From: Desulfobulbaceae bacterium
Lineage (GTDB): Bacteria; Desulfobacterota; Desulfobulbia; Desulfobulbales; Desulfocapsaceae
Direction of reading: 5' to 3'
Length of the DNA stretch: 62,980 bases
Assembly (NCBI GenBank): GCA_004796425.1
Contig: QZLB01000134.1
Location: 1 to 62,980 of the forward strand
Below the pieces are notes generated by a model, which saw only the letters and a program-made list of their open reading frames with translations, did not search any database and was not told where the DNA came from. Shown here in pieces: positions 35,937 to 46,177 of the stretch. The position numbers were made by a program, and so were the translations under genes. Numbering within the stretch: the first letter of the stretch is position 1; each line of letters opens with the position of its first letter.

Positions 35937-38900
35937 TCAAACAGTAGGTCCAAGCAAACCCTGGAGCGCGTCTTTTAGTTCTCGGTTCAGGGTTTTACAG
36001 TCGCTCGCACCAGCGCGGGATGCGCTCTCTAGCTCAAGAGCTTTTCCGGCAAGCTCATTGAGTCCCAGATTTAAAAGCGTACCTTTGATCGTATGGGCAA
36101 TTTTCGTTACTTCAGTATAATTTCCCTGTTGAAGGGCATGTTCAATCGACTCAATGTTTTCGCTGATCGTCATGGCAGAAGAAAAGATCAAAGAGTTGAC
36201 CTGGTTCTCTGTGAGCTGAAAACTGTCGGCGAAATGTCCCCTGATCTGGTCTTTGATTCCTTTTTCCATATCGGTTATCGCATACGCTTCTACCGGTGAG
36301 CTCTGCATTTCTGAACCCGATGTCTGCTGCTGGTCGTGGTCTTCATGCTGGATTGTTCTGAGGACAAGTTCAACCTGGTCTGGAATAAATGGTTTGGTGA
36401 GATACTCATCCATACCTGCATTCAGACACTTTTCCCGATCTCCGCTCATGGCATGCGCGGTCAGGGCAACAATATATGTATGACTGCCGCTCAATTTCTG
36501 GCGCAGCCCATGAAGCAGGGCCGTGCCGGACAGACCAGGCAGAGGCAAGTCAGCAATATCCTGCTCAACCGACCTGATCACCCTGGTTGCCTCCAGGCCG
36601 TCCATTTCCGGCATCTGAATATCCATCAACACCACATCAAAATCCCTTTCCAACAATTTATGAAGTGCTTCCAATCCGTTTCCTGCCACATCAACGAAAT
36701 GTCCCCCTCCTTCAAGTACCATCTGAGCAAGTTCTCGATTGGTCAGATTATCTTCCACCAGAAGAATTGACATTGGTTCCAGCCCTCTCTGAAAGTCTGG
36801 TTTTTCCTCTTCTATCGCAATTTCTTTCTGGGCAACCCGTTGGAAAGGAATGACGAACTGAAAGACACTGCCAACTCCGACACGACTTTCAACAGATATC
36901 TCACTATTCATCAAACGGCATAGCTTCTGACTGATAGCCAGTCCCAGCCCCGTTCCCTGGTGCTCTCTTGAACTGCCGGAATCTTCCTGGGAAAAGCTTT
37001 CGAATATTTCCTTAAAACTATTCTCTGGTATACCCACTCCCGTGTCTTTGATCGTGAATGTTACCAACGAGGCTTGATCACTCTGGTTTTCAGCCGAAAC
37101 ATTGATTGAAACAGATCCCTGACGGGTAAACTTCACTGCATTTGCCAGCAGATTGATCAGGATTTGCCGAAGCCTCAGGCTGTCACCATTGACATATTTC
37201 GGTACCGTCTGGTCAATATGACCATGGAGTGCGAGATTTTTCTCTTCGGCCAGAACCCGCAACGATTCCAGAGATGATTCGATGGTCTCAATGAGGTTGA
37301 ATGGTAAATTTTCCAAATCAAGCTGTCCTGCTTCGATCTTGGAAAAATCGAGAATGTCATTGACCAGCAGGAGTAATGAATCAGCCGATGATTTTACCGA
37401 CTCCAACATTTTTAGCTGCTCGTTATCAACCGCCTTTTGCAGGGCGAGGCTGTTCATACCAATGATGGCATTCATTGGGGTACGTATTTCATGGGACATG
37501 TTGGCTAAAAATTGGCTTTTTGCCCGATCAGATTCCTCTGCTCGCTCCCGGGCATCCTTCAACTGACTTATTGATCCCTGCAGCGTGTCTGACATCGCAT
37601 TGAAGGCCTGGGCCAGTTGCCCCATTTCATCTCTACTTTGAACCTCGAGACGATGCCCCATGTCCCCCTGCTGGAAACGTCCGATTCCCGAAATGATGGC
37701 GGTGATCTTGCCAGTTATGGTCGAAGCCATCCACACCGCTATTACCATGACCAATGCAACCATCACCAAAGTGGAAACGGTCAACTCCCGCGTTGTTTTT
37801 ACAAGCAGGCTGGCAATCAGACTTACCGTTTCCTGGTTCTTCTGATCAATCTGCTCTTCATACCCTTGTTGAAGCCGGGAGATTCGTTCTGCTGTCCTTG
37901 TTGCAGCCCGGTGAAATTCATGGACATTGGCCCCGATCGTCACAAAACCAAAACCCCTCGGTGATTCGGCAAACCTGCCGGTATAATAAGGAATTGCTGC
38001 TGCAGTGGTAAGCTTCCAGAGCTTGGACCAGAATATTACAAAAGAGCCTGATCCACCGTATTGGGTTAGATTGTGCCAACCGGAGCATTGGGGGGCAAAA
38101 TTTAGATACCGACAGTCAAGAGCCACATTTCCCTGCGCCAGAAGCTCGAGCGAAGGTTTTTTCGCCAGCGACTGCTCTTGAAATTTGGGCGCAACGCTGG
38201 AAAACTCGGCAAAGCTTACCCCGCTCTCCTGCCACAAATCATATAAGTCTGCACTGAGCCAGGGAGTCTGCATCTCCCCTGAGTCCGGGTTATATCCCAC
38301 AATAAAGTAATCTCGTGGGTGAGAGATATTTCTTCCTTCATAATCCCACATGAACGCATAGTTACCAGAGGCAGCATCAGAAATAGGAGAGTATCGCTCT
38401 TCTGTGGGAATCAGATGATCGGTGAATTCCATAATATGCGTATGATCAAGGGCCAGCGAAACGTAACCCTGGAGAACTCCATCTTTGAAAACCGGGGTAA
38501 CCCACCGTACCAACCCTTGAAACCTTTTTCCTACCGGGTTTTCTTTGCCCGCATAGCCGTATTTTTCAGGGGCGAACTCAATCCCCGCCGCTTTGGCCTT
38601 TTTCGGGGTGAACGGCCCAATAACTGGAGATCCCACATAAGGACCGATCACATCAGAGACATACACCTCCCCCTGCTTCAGCTGTCGGGTCTGCTCAAAA
38701 TAGTCCTCGGCTTTGCACCATGTATTCGTTTGGTCTGATATGTTATTTAGTTCCGCCGGTAAAATATCGCTCGTGGTTACCTTTACCTGCTCCTGACCGG
38801 TCGTATCAAAAAAAGTCATCTCAAGGTAAAGCGGTCGCTGGATGACCCCTCCTTCAACCTCGGGTCGGCGATAATGAAAATCCTTCTCGTTATCTGCGAC

Positions 38901-39401
38901 CCTGGCCGTAACTTCTGAAAAATAGTCACCCCCGTCACGAGAGCTTACCCAACCATTACCATCCTCCCGCAGGGTCCACGCTTCATGGAGAATGACATTT
39001 CGATTCCTAAACTTTAGAAACCGGATATACGATTCGCGATTCGGAGGCAATAGAGAGGCAAGGTGGATATCCCGGTCTCTATCATACAGAAACGATGCTA
39101 CTGCACGGGCGGTATCGGTGGTCAATCGCTCTATCGCCTCACGGGAGCGATTATCCAGCGCCTCAATCGAATCCTGGGTGGCAAGTTCACCGACCGTGGT
39201 TACAACCTGTCGGGCTTCCGCGGCAACCTCGGAATATTTGTTCTGCACCGAGCCGCCCAGAGATTTGATCTCGACAGCCGCTAAAATTGCCAACCCGATC
39301 AGAGGAATCACTTTGATCAAGACAAAGATGATAATCAACTTGCCCCGTATCCCGAACCACATCCTCTTGACAGCGCTGGTGTCTTCCGGACTCGCTTTCA
39401 C
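35937..39401 (-). CDS. Membrane hybrid histidine kinase: Cache sensor - HAMP - HK - receiver - Hpt
   Basis: About 1154 residues. TM1 is near 20-42, a ~450-residue extracytoplasmic Cache-type sensor follows, then TM2 and HAMP, then HisKA with [14 protein letters not shown], HATPase ([25 protein letters not shown]), a receiver ([25 protein letters not shown]) and a C-terminal Hpt ([13 protein letters not shown]). It can run a full internal relay. The GTG at 39401, with GAGGG just upstream, is preferred; the reading frame extends to a TTG at 39434 with no Shine-Dalgarno. It is the first gene of the phosphorelay run. The ligand is unknown. Confidence 0.9.
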   Translation of the reverse strand: MKASPEDTSAVKRMWFGIRGKLIIIFVLIKVIPLIGLAILAAVEIKSLGGSVQNKYSEVAAEARQVVTTVGELATQDSIEALDNRSREAIERLTTDTARAVASFLYDRDRDIHLASLLPPNRESYIRFLKFRNRNVILHEAWTLREDGNGWVSSRDGGDYFSEVTARVADNEKDFHYRRPEVEGGVIQRPLYLEMTFFDTTGQEQVKVTTSDILPAELNNISDQTNTWCKAEDYFEQTRQLKQGEVYVSDVIGPYVGSPVIGPFTPKKAKAAGIEFAPEKYGYAGKENPVGKRFQGLVRWVTPVFKDGVLQGYVSLALDHTHIMEFTDHLIPTEERYSPISDAASGNYAFMWDYEGRNISHPRDYFIVGYNPDSGEMQTPWLSADLYDLWQESGVSFAEFSSVAPKFQEQSLAKKPSLELLAQGNVALDCRYLNFAPQCSGWHNLTQYGGSGSFVIFWSKLWKLTTAAAIPYYTGRFAESPRGFGFVTIGANVHEFHRAATRTAERISRLQQGYEEQIDQKNQETVSLIASLLVKTTRELTVSTLVMVALVMVIAVWMASTITGKITAIISGIGRFQQGDMGHRLEVQSRDEMGQLAQAFNAMSDTLQGSISQLKDARERAEESDRAKSQFLANMSHEIRTPMNAIIGMNSLALQKAVDNEQLKMLESVKSSADSLLLLVNDILDFSKIEAGQLDLENLPFNLIETIESSLESLRVLAEEKNLALHGHIDQTVPKYVNGDSLRLRQILINLLANAVKFTRQGSVSINVSAENQSDQASLVTFTIKDTGVGIPENSFKEIFESFSQEDSGSSREHQGTGLGLAISQKLCRLMNSEISVESRVGVGSVFQFVIPFQRVAQKEIAIEEEKPDFQRGLEPMSILLVEDNLTNRELAQMVLEGGGHFVDVAGNGLEALHKLLERDFDVVLMDIQMPEMDGLEATRVIRSVEQDIADLPLPGLSGTALLHGLRQKLSGSHTYIVALTAHAMSGDREKCLNAGMDEYLTKPFIPDQVELVLRTIQHEDHDQQQTSGSEMQSSPVEAYAITDMEKGIKDQIRGHFADSFQLTENQVNSLIFSSAMTISENIESIEHALQQGNYTEVTKIAHTIKGTLLNLGLNELAGKALELESASRAGASDCKTLNRELKDALQGLLGPTV

Positions 39402-39526
39402 CCTGCCCTCACGTATCGTTTTGGTAACAATCAACCAGAGAAAACAGACAATTTGTTTTCTGTCATAGATAAGTTTACGATATTATACGTGGCATGTGAA
39501 ATCGATATTCTAAATTCCCACCATTT

Positions 39527-41650
39527 TCAGTGTTTTTTTAATAGCCAGCACCGATGAATTCTTGAAGAACCTTGAAAGTCGAATGGTATGGTCTGTTTGG
39601 TGATTTCTTCACACAAAAACCGCTGCTGCACGCTCTCATCAAGTTGAAAAGAGCGAAAATTGGTTGAAAAAATAACGGTACCACCAGGTTCCAGCACCTC
39701 CATGGCACGGTTTAACAGTTCACCATGGTGACTCTGGACATCAAAGGTTCGTTTTTTCTTTGCGGTGTTTGAAAATGTTGGTGGGTCTACCAGGATCAGG
39801 TCATAGTGTTGTTTTGCATCACACAGCCAGGCCATGACCTCGCCATTCACCATCTTGTGATTTTGAAGATCAACCCCATTGATTGCCAGGTTTTTTTGTG
39901 CCCACTCCAGGTAGTGAGTAGAAAGATCCACAGTAGTTGTTGAGTGTGCACCCCCCATAGCCGCATGCACAGTGGCAGCTCCAGTGTAGCCAAAAAGATT
40001 CAGGAACCGCTTGTTCTCACTCATCTGGCCAATTTTCATACGAACCAGACGATGATCGAGAAAGAGCCCCGTATCAAGATAGTCACTCAAGTTTACCAGA
40101 AACCTGCCCGGACCTTCCGTTACTTCAAAGAGTTTTGATTCTTTTGTTTTTTTCTTTTTCGCGTATTGGGTCTTACCCCGCTGACGAACTCGTTTTTTGA
40201 GGTATACCTGCTCCCTTGATGCACCAAAAAGTGCGCGCACCGATTGGATGATCAGTGAAAAGCGCTGCCGGGCAACTTCAGGATCAATTGAACGGGGTGC
40301 AGCGAATTCCTGAACATGAAACAAGGTTCCATACACATCTACGCACGCATTATACTGAGGCAAGTCTCGGTTATAGAGCCTGAAACAGTCAGTACCATGC
40401 TGGACTGCAAGCTTGGCAAGTTTTTTGTAATTCTTTGTCAGTCGGTTAAGCAGCTCCGCAGGTTCTTTCGGCAGCTCTGTGGTTGCTAAACTGAGCTTTC
40501 GAGCCGTCCGAACTTTCTGATCAGAAGCGCTATTATAGAGTTTACAAGAGATTGGACCATTTTTTAGACGGTACTGATTTTTCCACTGCACACCCAACAT
40601 ATCGGCAAGGTCCGGGTTCGAGGTAAAAATTGACACCCGCCACCCGGAAAAGTGCTCAGCAATTCGATTGCCCAGAAAACGATAAAGGTACTTTAAAACC
40701 ACCTTGTCTGACAGACGCTCTCCATACGGGGGATTGGACACCAGGTGCCCCTCGCGTTTTTCGGGGTGAAGCCGTCGCACCTCCCGACATGCAACCGATA
40801 TTTTATATTCCAGTCCTGCTGCTTCTAAATTTTTTCGAGCACCGGCGATGGCCTCCTGGCTGCCATCATAACCGATAATTTCAGGCCACTTTTTTTGATG
40901 TCCCTGTGTTTCGCGATCGATCGCCTCCTCAACCAGACGATCCCACACTCCCCCCTGATGACCGAGCCAGCCGAGGAGGCCAAAATACGACCTACCCAGA
41001 CCCGGTGCAATATCCCCATAAATCATTGCCGCCTCAATCAACAAAGTGCCTGAACCACACATGGGGTCTACCAGGGGGCTTTCACCATCCCAACCGCTCA
41101 AGCTGATAATGCCAGCCGCCAGAGTCTCTTTTAGGGGTGCAGCACCACCCTGTCTGCGATAACCTCTGCGATGCAGACTCTCGCCGGAGAGATCAACCGA
41201 AAGTGTTGTCTCCGAAGGTCCCACATAGACATGGAGCTTCACATCCGGCCGTTGTGTTTGAACATAGGGTCGGGTCCCAGATTTTTCCCTGAAATAGTCT
41301 GCGATCCCATCCTTCACCTTCAGAGCAGTGAATTTACTATGTCGGTTTTCAACCTCCGCAGCAACGCTGCACTCAACGGCAAACGTACGCTCAACTTGCA
41401 GGTGGTCGCGCCACCCTGTCTTGAGTACCTGTTCGTAAAGTCCGGTATCATCAATGGTTGGATGGTGAGCGATAACCAGTAAAATTTTCGATGAAAAACG
41501 GGACCATAAACATGCCCGGTAGGCAACCTCCAGATTACCGGAGAAAAATACCGTGCTGTTTTCCGACCTGACATTGCTCCCCCCGAAAGAGGATAGTTCG
41601 ACCGCGGTCAGCTCCTCCAAGCCACTATTGCAAAGCGCGACAAAATCCAT
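39527..41650 (-). CDS. rlmKL: Bifunctional 23S rRNA methyltransferase RlmKL
   Basis: About 707 residues. A THUMP domain is near 60-165. The RlmL half follows with DPMCGSGTLLIEAA and NPPYGERL (m2G2445). The RlmK half has NLFGYTGAATVHAAMGG and VDPPTFSNT (m7G2069). Both act on domain V of 23S rRNA with S-adenosylmethionine. The ATG at 41650 matches the family's short N-terminus; a GTG at 41662, with GGAG close upstream, is an alternative. Confidence 0.94.
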   Translation of the reverse strand: MDFVALCNSGLEELTAVELSSFGGSNVRSENSTVFFSGNLEVAYRACLWSRFSSKILLVIAHHPTIDDTGLYEQVLKTGWRDHLQVERTFAVECSVAAEVENRHSKFTALKVKDGIADYFREKSGTRPYVQTQRPDVKLHVYVGPSETTLSVDLSGESLHRRGYRRQGGAAPLKETLAAGIISLSGWDGESPLVDPMCGSGTLLIEAAMIYGDIAPGLGRSYFGLLGWLGHQGGVWDRLVEEAIDRETQGHQKKWPEIIGYDGSQEAIAGARKNLEAAGLEYKISVACREVRRLHPEKREGHLVSNPPYGERLSDKVVLKYLYRFLGNRIAEHFSGWRVSIFTSNPDLADMLGVQWKNQYRLKNGPISCKLYNSASDQKVRTARKLSLATTELPKEPAELLNRLTKNYKKLAKLAVQHGTDCFRLYNRDLPQYNACVDVYGTLFHVQEFAAPRSIDPEVARQRFSLIIQSVRALFGASREQVYLKKRVRQRGKTQYAKKKKTKESKLFEVTEGPGRFLVNLSDYLDTGLFLDHRLVRMKIGQMSENKRFLNLFGYTGAATVHAAMGGAHSTTTVDLSTHYLEWAQKNLAINGVDLQNHKMVNGEVMAWLCDAKQHYDLILVDPPTFSNTAKKKRTFDVQSHHGELLNRAMEVLEPGGTVIFSTNFRSFQLDESVQQRFLCEEITKQTIPFDFQGSSRIHRCWLLKKH

Positions 41651-41854
41651 ACGCTGTTTCACCCCACTCCCTATTTATCACACGATCTGTTTCCAGAGTG
41701 ATTGACTGGTGATAAAAATCTTGACCTCTTATACATTCTGGATAGAATACATTTCCATCAGCTTTTTGTCTTAACCGTTTGTCACACCCGTTATAGCAAA
41801 ATCCCGAGTTTATAGCCACTCATCCATGACTCAACCACAAGTAAAGAGAAAAGC

Positions 41855-42502
41855 ATGAAAAAACAACCAATTCGATCCCTTATCATCGCCGTCCTCGTTG
41901 GTTCATTTATCCTGGTTTCAGGTGGGTGTACCAAAAAAGCAGTCATTCCCCCTTCAACAAGTTCAAGCTCTTCCAGCAATGGAATTGACAGTCAGGGAAA
42001 AGATATTAACTACCCACCGGCCGAAAATGGCTTTAATGAAGGCAATATCGCCGGTGAAGAAAACCTCGATGACACCGCCAATACCGGGGTGCAGCACCTC
42101 GGAAGCATGGCCATTGACGGAGGATCACAGGAAGAACAGACCGATGAGTATAAGGCCCAGCAAGGAAGATCCACCCCTGGTCTGGCTCCGGTTTATTTCG
42201 ATTTTGACCAGGCAACCATTAAGCCGGATATGGCAGAGATCATGATCCGGAACGCCGAAGCTCTTCAGCAGGTAAACAATACGGTGATCATCGAAGGTAA
42301 CAGTGATGATCGAGGTACCAACGAGTATAATCTTGCACTTGCAGAACGAAGAGCGATCAATGTTCGTGACTACCTGGTAAATCTTGGTGTCTCACCCGGT
42401 AGAATCAGAACCGTAAGCTATGGTGAGGAACGGCCACTCTTCCTTGAACAGACCGAATATGCTTGGAGCAAGAACCGACGGGCCGACTTTGTATTAGAAT
42501 AA
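41855..42502 (+). CDS. pal: OmpA-like peptidoglycan-associated lipoprotein (Pal-like)
   Basis: A 215-residue lipoprotein. Residues 1-24 are a signal with lipobox VSGGC (Cys25), then a Ser-rich linker, then an OmpA-C domain at about 110-215: VYFDFDQATIKPDM, GNSDDRGTNEYNLALAERRA and SYGEERPL. It should link the outer membrane to peptidoglycan. The tolA/B/Q/R genes are not adjacent, so the assignment as true Pal is by similarity. Residues 46-54 (SQGKDINYP) recur in the vWA lipoprotein at 872. Confidence 0.88.
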   Translation: MKKQPIRSLIIAVLVGSFILVSGGCTKKAVIPPSTSSSSSSNGIDSQGKDINYPPAENGFNEGNIAGEENLDDTANTGVQHLGSMAIDGGSQEEQTDEYKAQQGRSTPGLAPVYFDFDQATIKPDMAEIMIRNAEALQQVNNTVIIEGNSDDRGTNEYNLALAERRAINVRDYLVNLGVSPGRIRTVSYGEERPLFLEQTEYAWSKNRRADFVLE

Positions 42503-42522
42503 TGACCGGCAAATCCCCGGGG

Positions 42523-42544
42523 TCTACTTCCCCGGGGAAGTAGA
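42523..42544. terminator. 22-base perfect palindrome, probable bidirectional terminator
   Basis: TCTACTTCCCC followed directly by its own reverse complement, 21 bases after the pal stop and 7 bases before the end of the convergent cmk gene. A second CCCCGGGG at 42515-42522 can pair with the centre of the palindrome, so two hairpins compete. The T run after it is short (TTTG). Confidence 0.6.
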
Positions 42545-42550
42545 TTTGTG

Positions 42551-43240
42551 CTAACCACGCGCGTTTTTCAGATGTTTTTGTAGTTCAGCCAAAACCTGAT
42601 CCGCCGACAGCGTTGTGGTATCAATATAGATTGCATCAGCAGCAACTTTCAATGGGGCGAGTGCACGCTCCGAATCATTTTTATCCCGGGCCAGGGTCAT
42701 TTCCAGCAGCTCTTTTTCATCAACTTCACGGCCAAGTGCGCGCAACTGTTTTGCTCTCCGGCTGGTTCGCTCCCTGGGGGAGGCATCAAGGTAAAATTTA
42801 AAGGCTGCATTGGGAAATACAACGGTCCCTGTGTCTCGACCTTCGGCGACAATCCTTCCTTTAAAGCCAAGATCCTGCTGCATACGGGTCAACTTTTCTC
42901 TAACCTTTTGCAATGCGGAAACCTGGGAGGCAAGCATCGAGATTTCAGGGGTTCTGATTCTGGTGCTGATATCCTCGTTGTTAAGTACCACCCGTACATC
43001 ATCGTGATGATTTTTGGCGGGAAAAAGTTCAAGTTCGATATGTTCAAGTTCCTGGTCCAAGTTGGTCGAGTCTGAAATATCCAGGTTCTTTATTTTACAG
43101 TATAATGCCACGGCCCGATACATTGCACCGGTATCAAGGTATGTAAAGCCAAGCCAGGCGGCAACACGTCTGCTGATGGTCGATTTACCAACCCCGGACG
43201 GTCCATCGATGGTAACAATCACCTGACTCTCCTCACGCAT
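42551..43240 (-). CDS. cmk: Cytidylate kinase
   Basis: A 229-residue nucleoside monophosphate kinase: P-loop GPSGVGKST at 13-21, DTGAMYRAVAL, then GFKGRIVAEGRDTGTVVFP and LDASPRERTSRRAKQL. It phosphorylates CMP and dCMP. ATG 43240 overlaps the end of hisC by 8 bases and has GGAG 7 bases upstream, inside hisC. It is the last gene of a long minus-strand run. Confidence 0.96.
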   Translation of the reverse strand: MREESQVIVTIDGPSGVGKSTISRRVAAWLGFTYLDTGAMYRAVALYCKIKNLDISDSTNLDQELEHIELELFPAKNHHDDVRVVLNNEDISTRIRTPEISMLASQVSALQKVREKLTRMQQDLGFKGRIVAEGRDTGTVVFPNAAFKFYLDASPRERTSRRAKQLRALGREVDEKELLEMTLARDKNDSERALAPLKVAADAIYIDTTTLSADQVLAELQKHLKNARG

Positions 43241-44345
43241 ACCCACACTCCACCAGACTCTCTTGCAGGGAAGCGAGAAACCGTTTGTTCTCATTTTCCG
43301 TGCCGACGTTAATCCTTACATACTGAGGAAACCCATAGGCTTTCATGGACCGAATGATAACCCCTTTACGCAACATTGCCTGGTAGACGCTATCTGCATC
43401 ACCATTGATATCTATTAGAAAGAAATTTGTCTGTGAATCGAAGGTGCGGCAGCCCATTTGGGTTAGCTCCTGTTGCAGGAACGCTTTACCATCACGCGTG
43501 GTTGTCAGGGTTTTCTCGTAAAAATCCTCATCATCCAATGCAGCCAGTCCCGCCGCCAGCGCCAGAATCGAAACGTTGAATGGCTGCCGGACCTTGTGCA
43601 GCACCTCAGCAATTTCTTCGTTCATGATACCAAAACCAAGACGAATGCCAGCCAGGCCATAGGCTTTTGACATGGTTCTCATGAAAACGACACCACAACG
43701 TTTTTCACAATTATTGATCAGGGAGTACACATCAACTTTGTACTCATCAGCCATGAAGTCGATATACGCCTCATCAATTACCACGACCACATGTTCTGGG
43801 ACCTCACTTAAAAACCGGTAAAATTCATTCGGGGATAAAATGGTTCCACATGGGTTATTCGGGTTATCCAGAAAAATAAGCCGGGTTTTTTCTGAGATAA
43901 GCTCGAGAATCGTTTCGAGATCGTGACGCATATCTTTGAGCGGAACGATGAAATTCTCCCCACCACGGACCTGAACAAATTTCTGGTACATCAGAAAAGA
44001 GGGGTGACTGGTGATTATCTCTTCCCCTGCGGAAACAAACCCTTTTACGAGAAACTCTATGATCTCATTGGAACCATTGCCAAGTACGACTTGCTCAGGC
44101 TTAACGCCGAACTTTTCAGCAAGTTTCTGGGTCAGGTAGTAACCGGAACCATCCGGGTATCGGTGCACCCCCGTCAAAGCCGAACGCATCGCCCTGACGG
44201 CCAGGGGGGAGGGGCCAAGCGGGTTTTCGTTTGAAGCAAGTTTAATGGAGCCGCTCAGACCGTATTCTCGCTCAAGCTCTTCAATGGGTTTACCGGGAGG
44301 ATAAGGGGTAATAGCCTTGATATTGTCGGGTATCTGCAGTTTCAC
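43233..44345 (-). CDS. hisC: Histidinol-phosphate aminotransferase
   Basis: A 370-residue PLP aminotransferase of fold type I: KLASNENPLGPSP, LGNGSNEIIEFL, DNPNNPCGT, DEAYIDF and PLP Lys227 in TMSKAYGLAGIRLGF. It acts in histidine synthesis and may also serve aromatic amino acids. The GTG start overlaps the gatA stop (GTGA) and has AAGGAGG 5 bases upstream. Confidence 0.95.
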   Translation of the reverse strand: MKLQIPDNIKAITPYPPGKPIEELEREYGLSGSIKLASNENPLGPSPLAVRAMRSALTGVHRYPDGSGYYLTQKLAEKFGVKPEQVVLGNGSNEIIEFLVKGFVSAGEEIITSHPSFLMYQKFVQVRGGENFIVPLKDMRHDLETILELISEKTRLIFLDNPNNPCGTILSPNEFYRFLSEVPEHVVVVIDEAYIDFMADEYKVDVYSLINNCEKRCGVVFMRTMSKAYGLAGIRLGFGIMNEEIAEVLHKVRQPFNVSILALAAGLAALDDEDFYEKTLTTTRDGKAFLQQELTQMGCRTFDSQTNFFLIDINGDADSVYQAMLRKGVIIRSMKAYGFPQYVRINVGTENENKRFLASLQESLVECGYA

Positions 44346-45814
44346 TGAGCCTCCTTTCCAATCAATGGCAGCGAGGGTTTCAACGCCAACGCCTGTTCAA
44401 TGGAAAAAGCAGTTTTCAACAGCCTCCCCTCCTCAAAGTGCGGCCCCTGTATCTGCACTCCGATCGGCAACCCATCACCACTGAATCCGCCAGGAACCGA
44501 AATACCCGGGATACCCGCCAGGTTGGTAGACAGGGTCAGGATATCCGAGAGGTACATGGACAGGGGGTCATCACTTATCTTGCCGATCTTCCAGGCCGGG
44601 GTTGGCGTAACCGGTGAGACGAGAACATCACATGACTTCCAGGCCTCGTTAAAATCATTAAGGATCAGTGTGCGCACCTGTGACGCTTTTTTGTAGTAGG
44701 CGTCGTAATAGCCTGATGAAAGTGCATAGGTCCCGATGAGTATTCTCCGCTTCACTTCAGCACCAAACCCTTCCGAGCGGCTTTTTCTGTACATTTCAAG
44801 CAGAGAGTCGGCCTCTTTACGATAACCATACGTAACACCGTCGTAACGTGCCAGGTTCGATGAAGCCTCAGCAGGCGCAATCAAATAGTAGGCTGCTACA
44901 CAATAATCAATATGGGGTAGTGAAACCTCAACCACCTCAGCACCCTGACTTTCAAGGAGCCCAATGCTATTTCTGACGACTGCCTCAACTTCGGGATCGA
45001 GGCCGCCGGAAAAGTACTCCAGGGGCACCCCCACCCGTAACCCTTTCACGTCGCCCGTCAGATTCTGGGTATAGTCCTCGGTGGGTGTATCCACTGACGT
45101 AGAGTCCCGCACGTCATAACCGCTGATCACATTCATCAGCAAGGCGGAGTCTCTGACATCTCTGGTCAGCGGGCCAATCTGGTCAAGCGATGAAGCGAAG
45201 GCCACCAGCCCGTACCGGGAGACCCGGCCGTAGGTTGGCTTCATCCCCACAATCCCGCACAGAGAAGCGGGCTGACGGATTGAACCACCGGTATCTGACC
45301 CCAGAGAACCAAGAACCTGGCCCGCCGCGACCGATGCCGCAGAACCACCAGAGGAACCGCCAGCAATATAACGGGTATTCCAGGGGTTTCGCGGACTCCC
45401 TGTCGCACACGTTTCAGAGGTCGACCCCATGGCAAACTCATCCATTGCTGCTTTGCCAACAACAATTCCGTTCTCAAGTTTTATTTTTTCTACCACCGTT
45501 GCATCATACGGGGGTACGAAATCTGCCAAAATGTTCGAACCACAGGTCGTTTTTACCCCTTTGGTACAAAGCAAGTCCTTTAATGAGAGGGGGATGCCGC
45601 ACAGCTTTCCGACCGTATTGTTTTGAGCTCGTAACCTGTCTGCTTCTTCAGCAGCTGCTATCGCACCTTCGGGATCAAGGGTGACAAAGGCACCAACCGC
45701 TTCCTCGGTCTGCTCAATCCGTTCCAGACAACTTTTCGTCAACTCCATGGCTGATAGATCACGAGTCTCAAGTGCTTCAAGCGCCTGGGAGATGGTTAAT
45801 TCATACGGTTTCAT
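44342..45814 (-). CDS. gatA: Asp-tRNA(Asn)/Glu-tRNA(Gln) amidotransferase subunit A
   Basis: A 490-residue amidase-signature enzyme with the Ser-cisSer-Lys triad: Lys79 in SLKD, Ser154 in GGSSGGS and Ser178 in GSDTGGSIR. It releases ammonia from glutamine to convert Glu-tRNA(Gln) or Asp-tRNA(Asn). gatC lies 70 bases upstream; gatB is not in this window and must be elsewhere. Confidence 0.97.
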   Translation of the reverse strand: MKPYELTISQALEALETRDLSAMELTKSCLERIEQTEEAVGAFVTLDPEGAIAAAEEADRLRAQNNTVGKLCGIPLSLKDLLCTKGVKTTCGSNILADFVPPYDATVVEKIKLENGIVVGKAAMDEFAMGSTSETCATGSPRNPWNTRYIAGGSSGGSAASVAAGQVLGSLGSDTGGSIRQPASLCGIVGMKPTYGRVSRYGLVAFASSLDQIGPLTRDVRDSALLMNVISGYDVRDSTSVDTPTEDYTQNLTGDVKGLRVGVPLEYFSGGLDPEVEAVVRNSIGLLESQGAEVVEVSLPHIDYCVAAYYLIAPAEASSNLARYDGVTYGYRKEADSLLEMYRKSRSEGFGAEVKRRILIGTYALSSGYYDAYYKKASQVRTLILNDFNEAWKSCDVLVSPVTPTPAWKIGKISDDPLSMYLSDILTLSTNLAGIPGISVPGGFSGDGLPIGVQIQGPHFEEGRLLKTAFSIEQALALKPSLPLIGKEAQ

Positions 45815-45884
45815 GTATTCCTCAATATCGGACCAGCCCCACCGTCGGTATGGGCTTATTTTTCAATATGATTTTAGGGGCCTG

Positions 45885-46169
45885 CTATATTACGCGCGGT
45901 ACGATGAATGATTCATCATTGGTTTTCGGTCCCATCTTTAACGCTTCATCCCTGTCCAGGGATTTCTGTACGTGATCATCACGAAACGCGTTGCTGACCG
46001 AAAAAGCATGGGTCGTCGGTTCGATACCAGAGGTGTCCAACGCCTCCAGTTTTTCCACATATGATAAAATGATATCCAACTGACCGGTCATCATCTCGAG
46101 TTCATCAGCACTCAGGCTGAGTCGGGCAAGATGAGCGACATGCTCTACTTCCTGTTTGGTAATTTTCAT
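45885..46169 (-). CDS. gatC: Asp-tRNA(Asn)/Glu-tRNA(Gln) amidotransferase subunit C
   Basis: A 94-residue protein with the GatC pattern VEHVAHLARLSLSADELEMM, LDIILSYVEKLEALDTSGIEPT and a C-terminal FIVPRVI. GatC wraps around GatA and GatB and stabilises the complex. It sits directly before gatA and 8 bases after the HD-GYP regulator gene. Confidence 0.95.
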   Translation of the reverse strand: MKITKQEVEHVAHLARLSLSADELEMMTGQLDIILSYVEKLEALDTSGIEPTTHAFSVSNAFRDDHVQKSLDRDEALKMGPKTNDESFIVPRVI

Positions 46170-46177
46170 CTTGGTCG

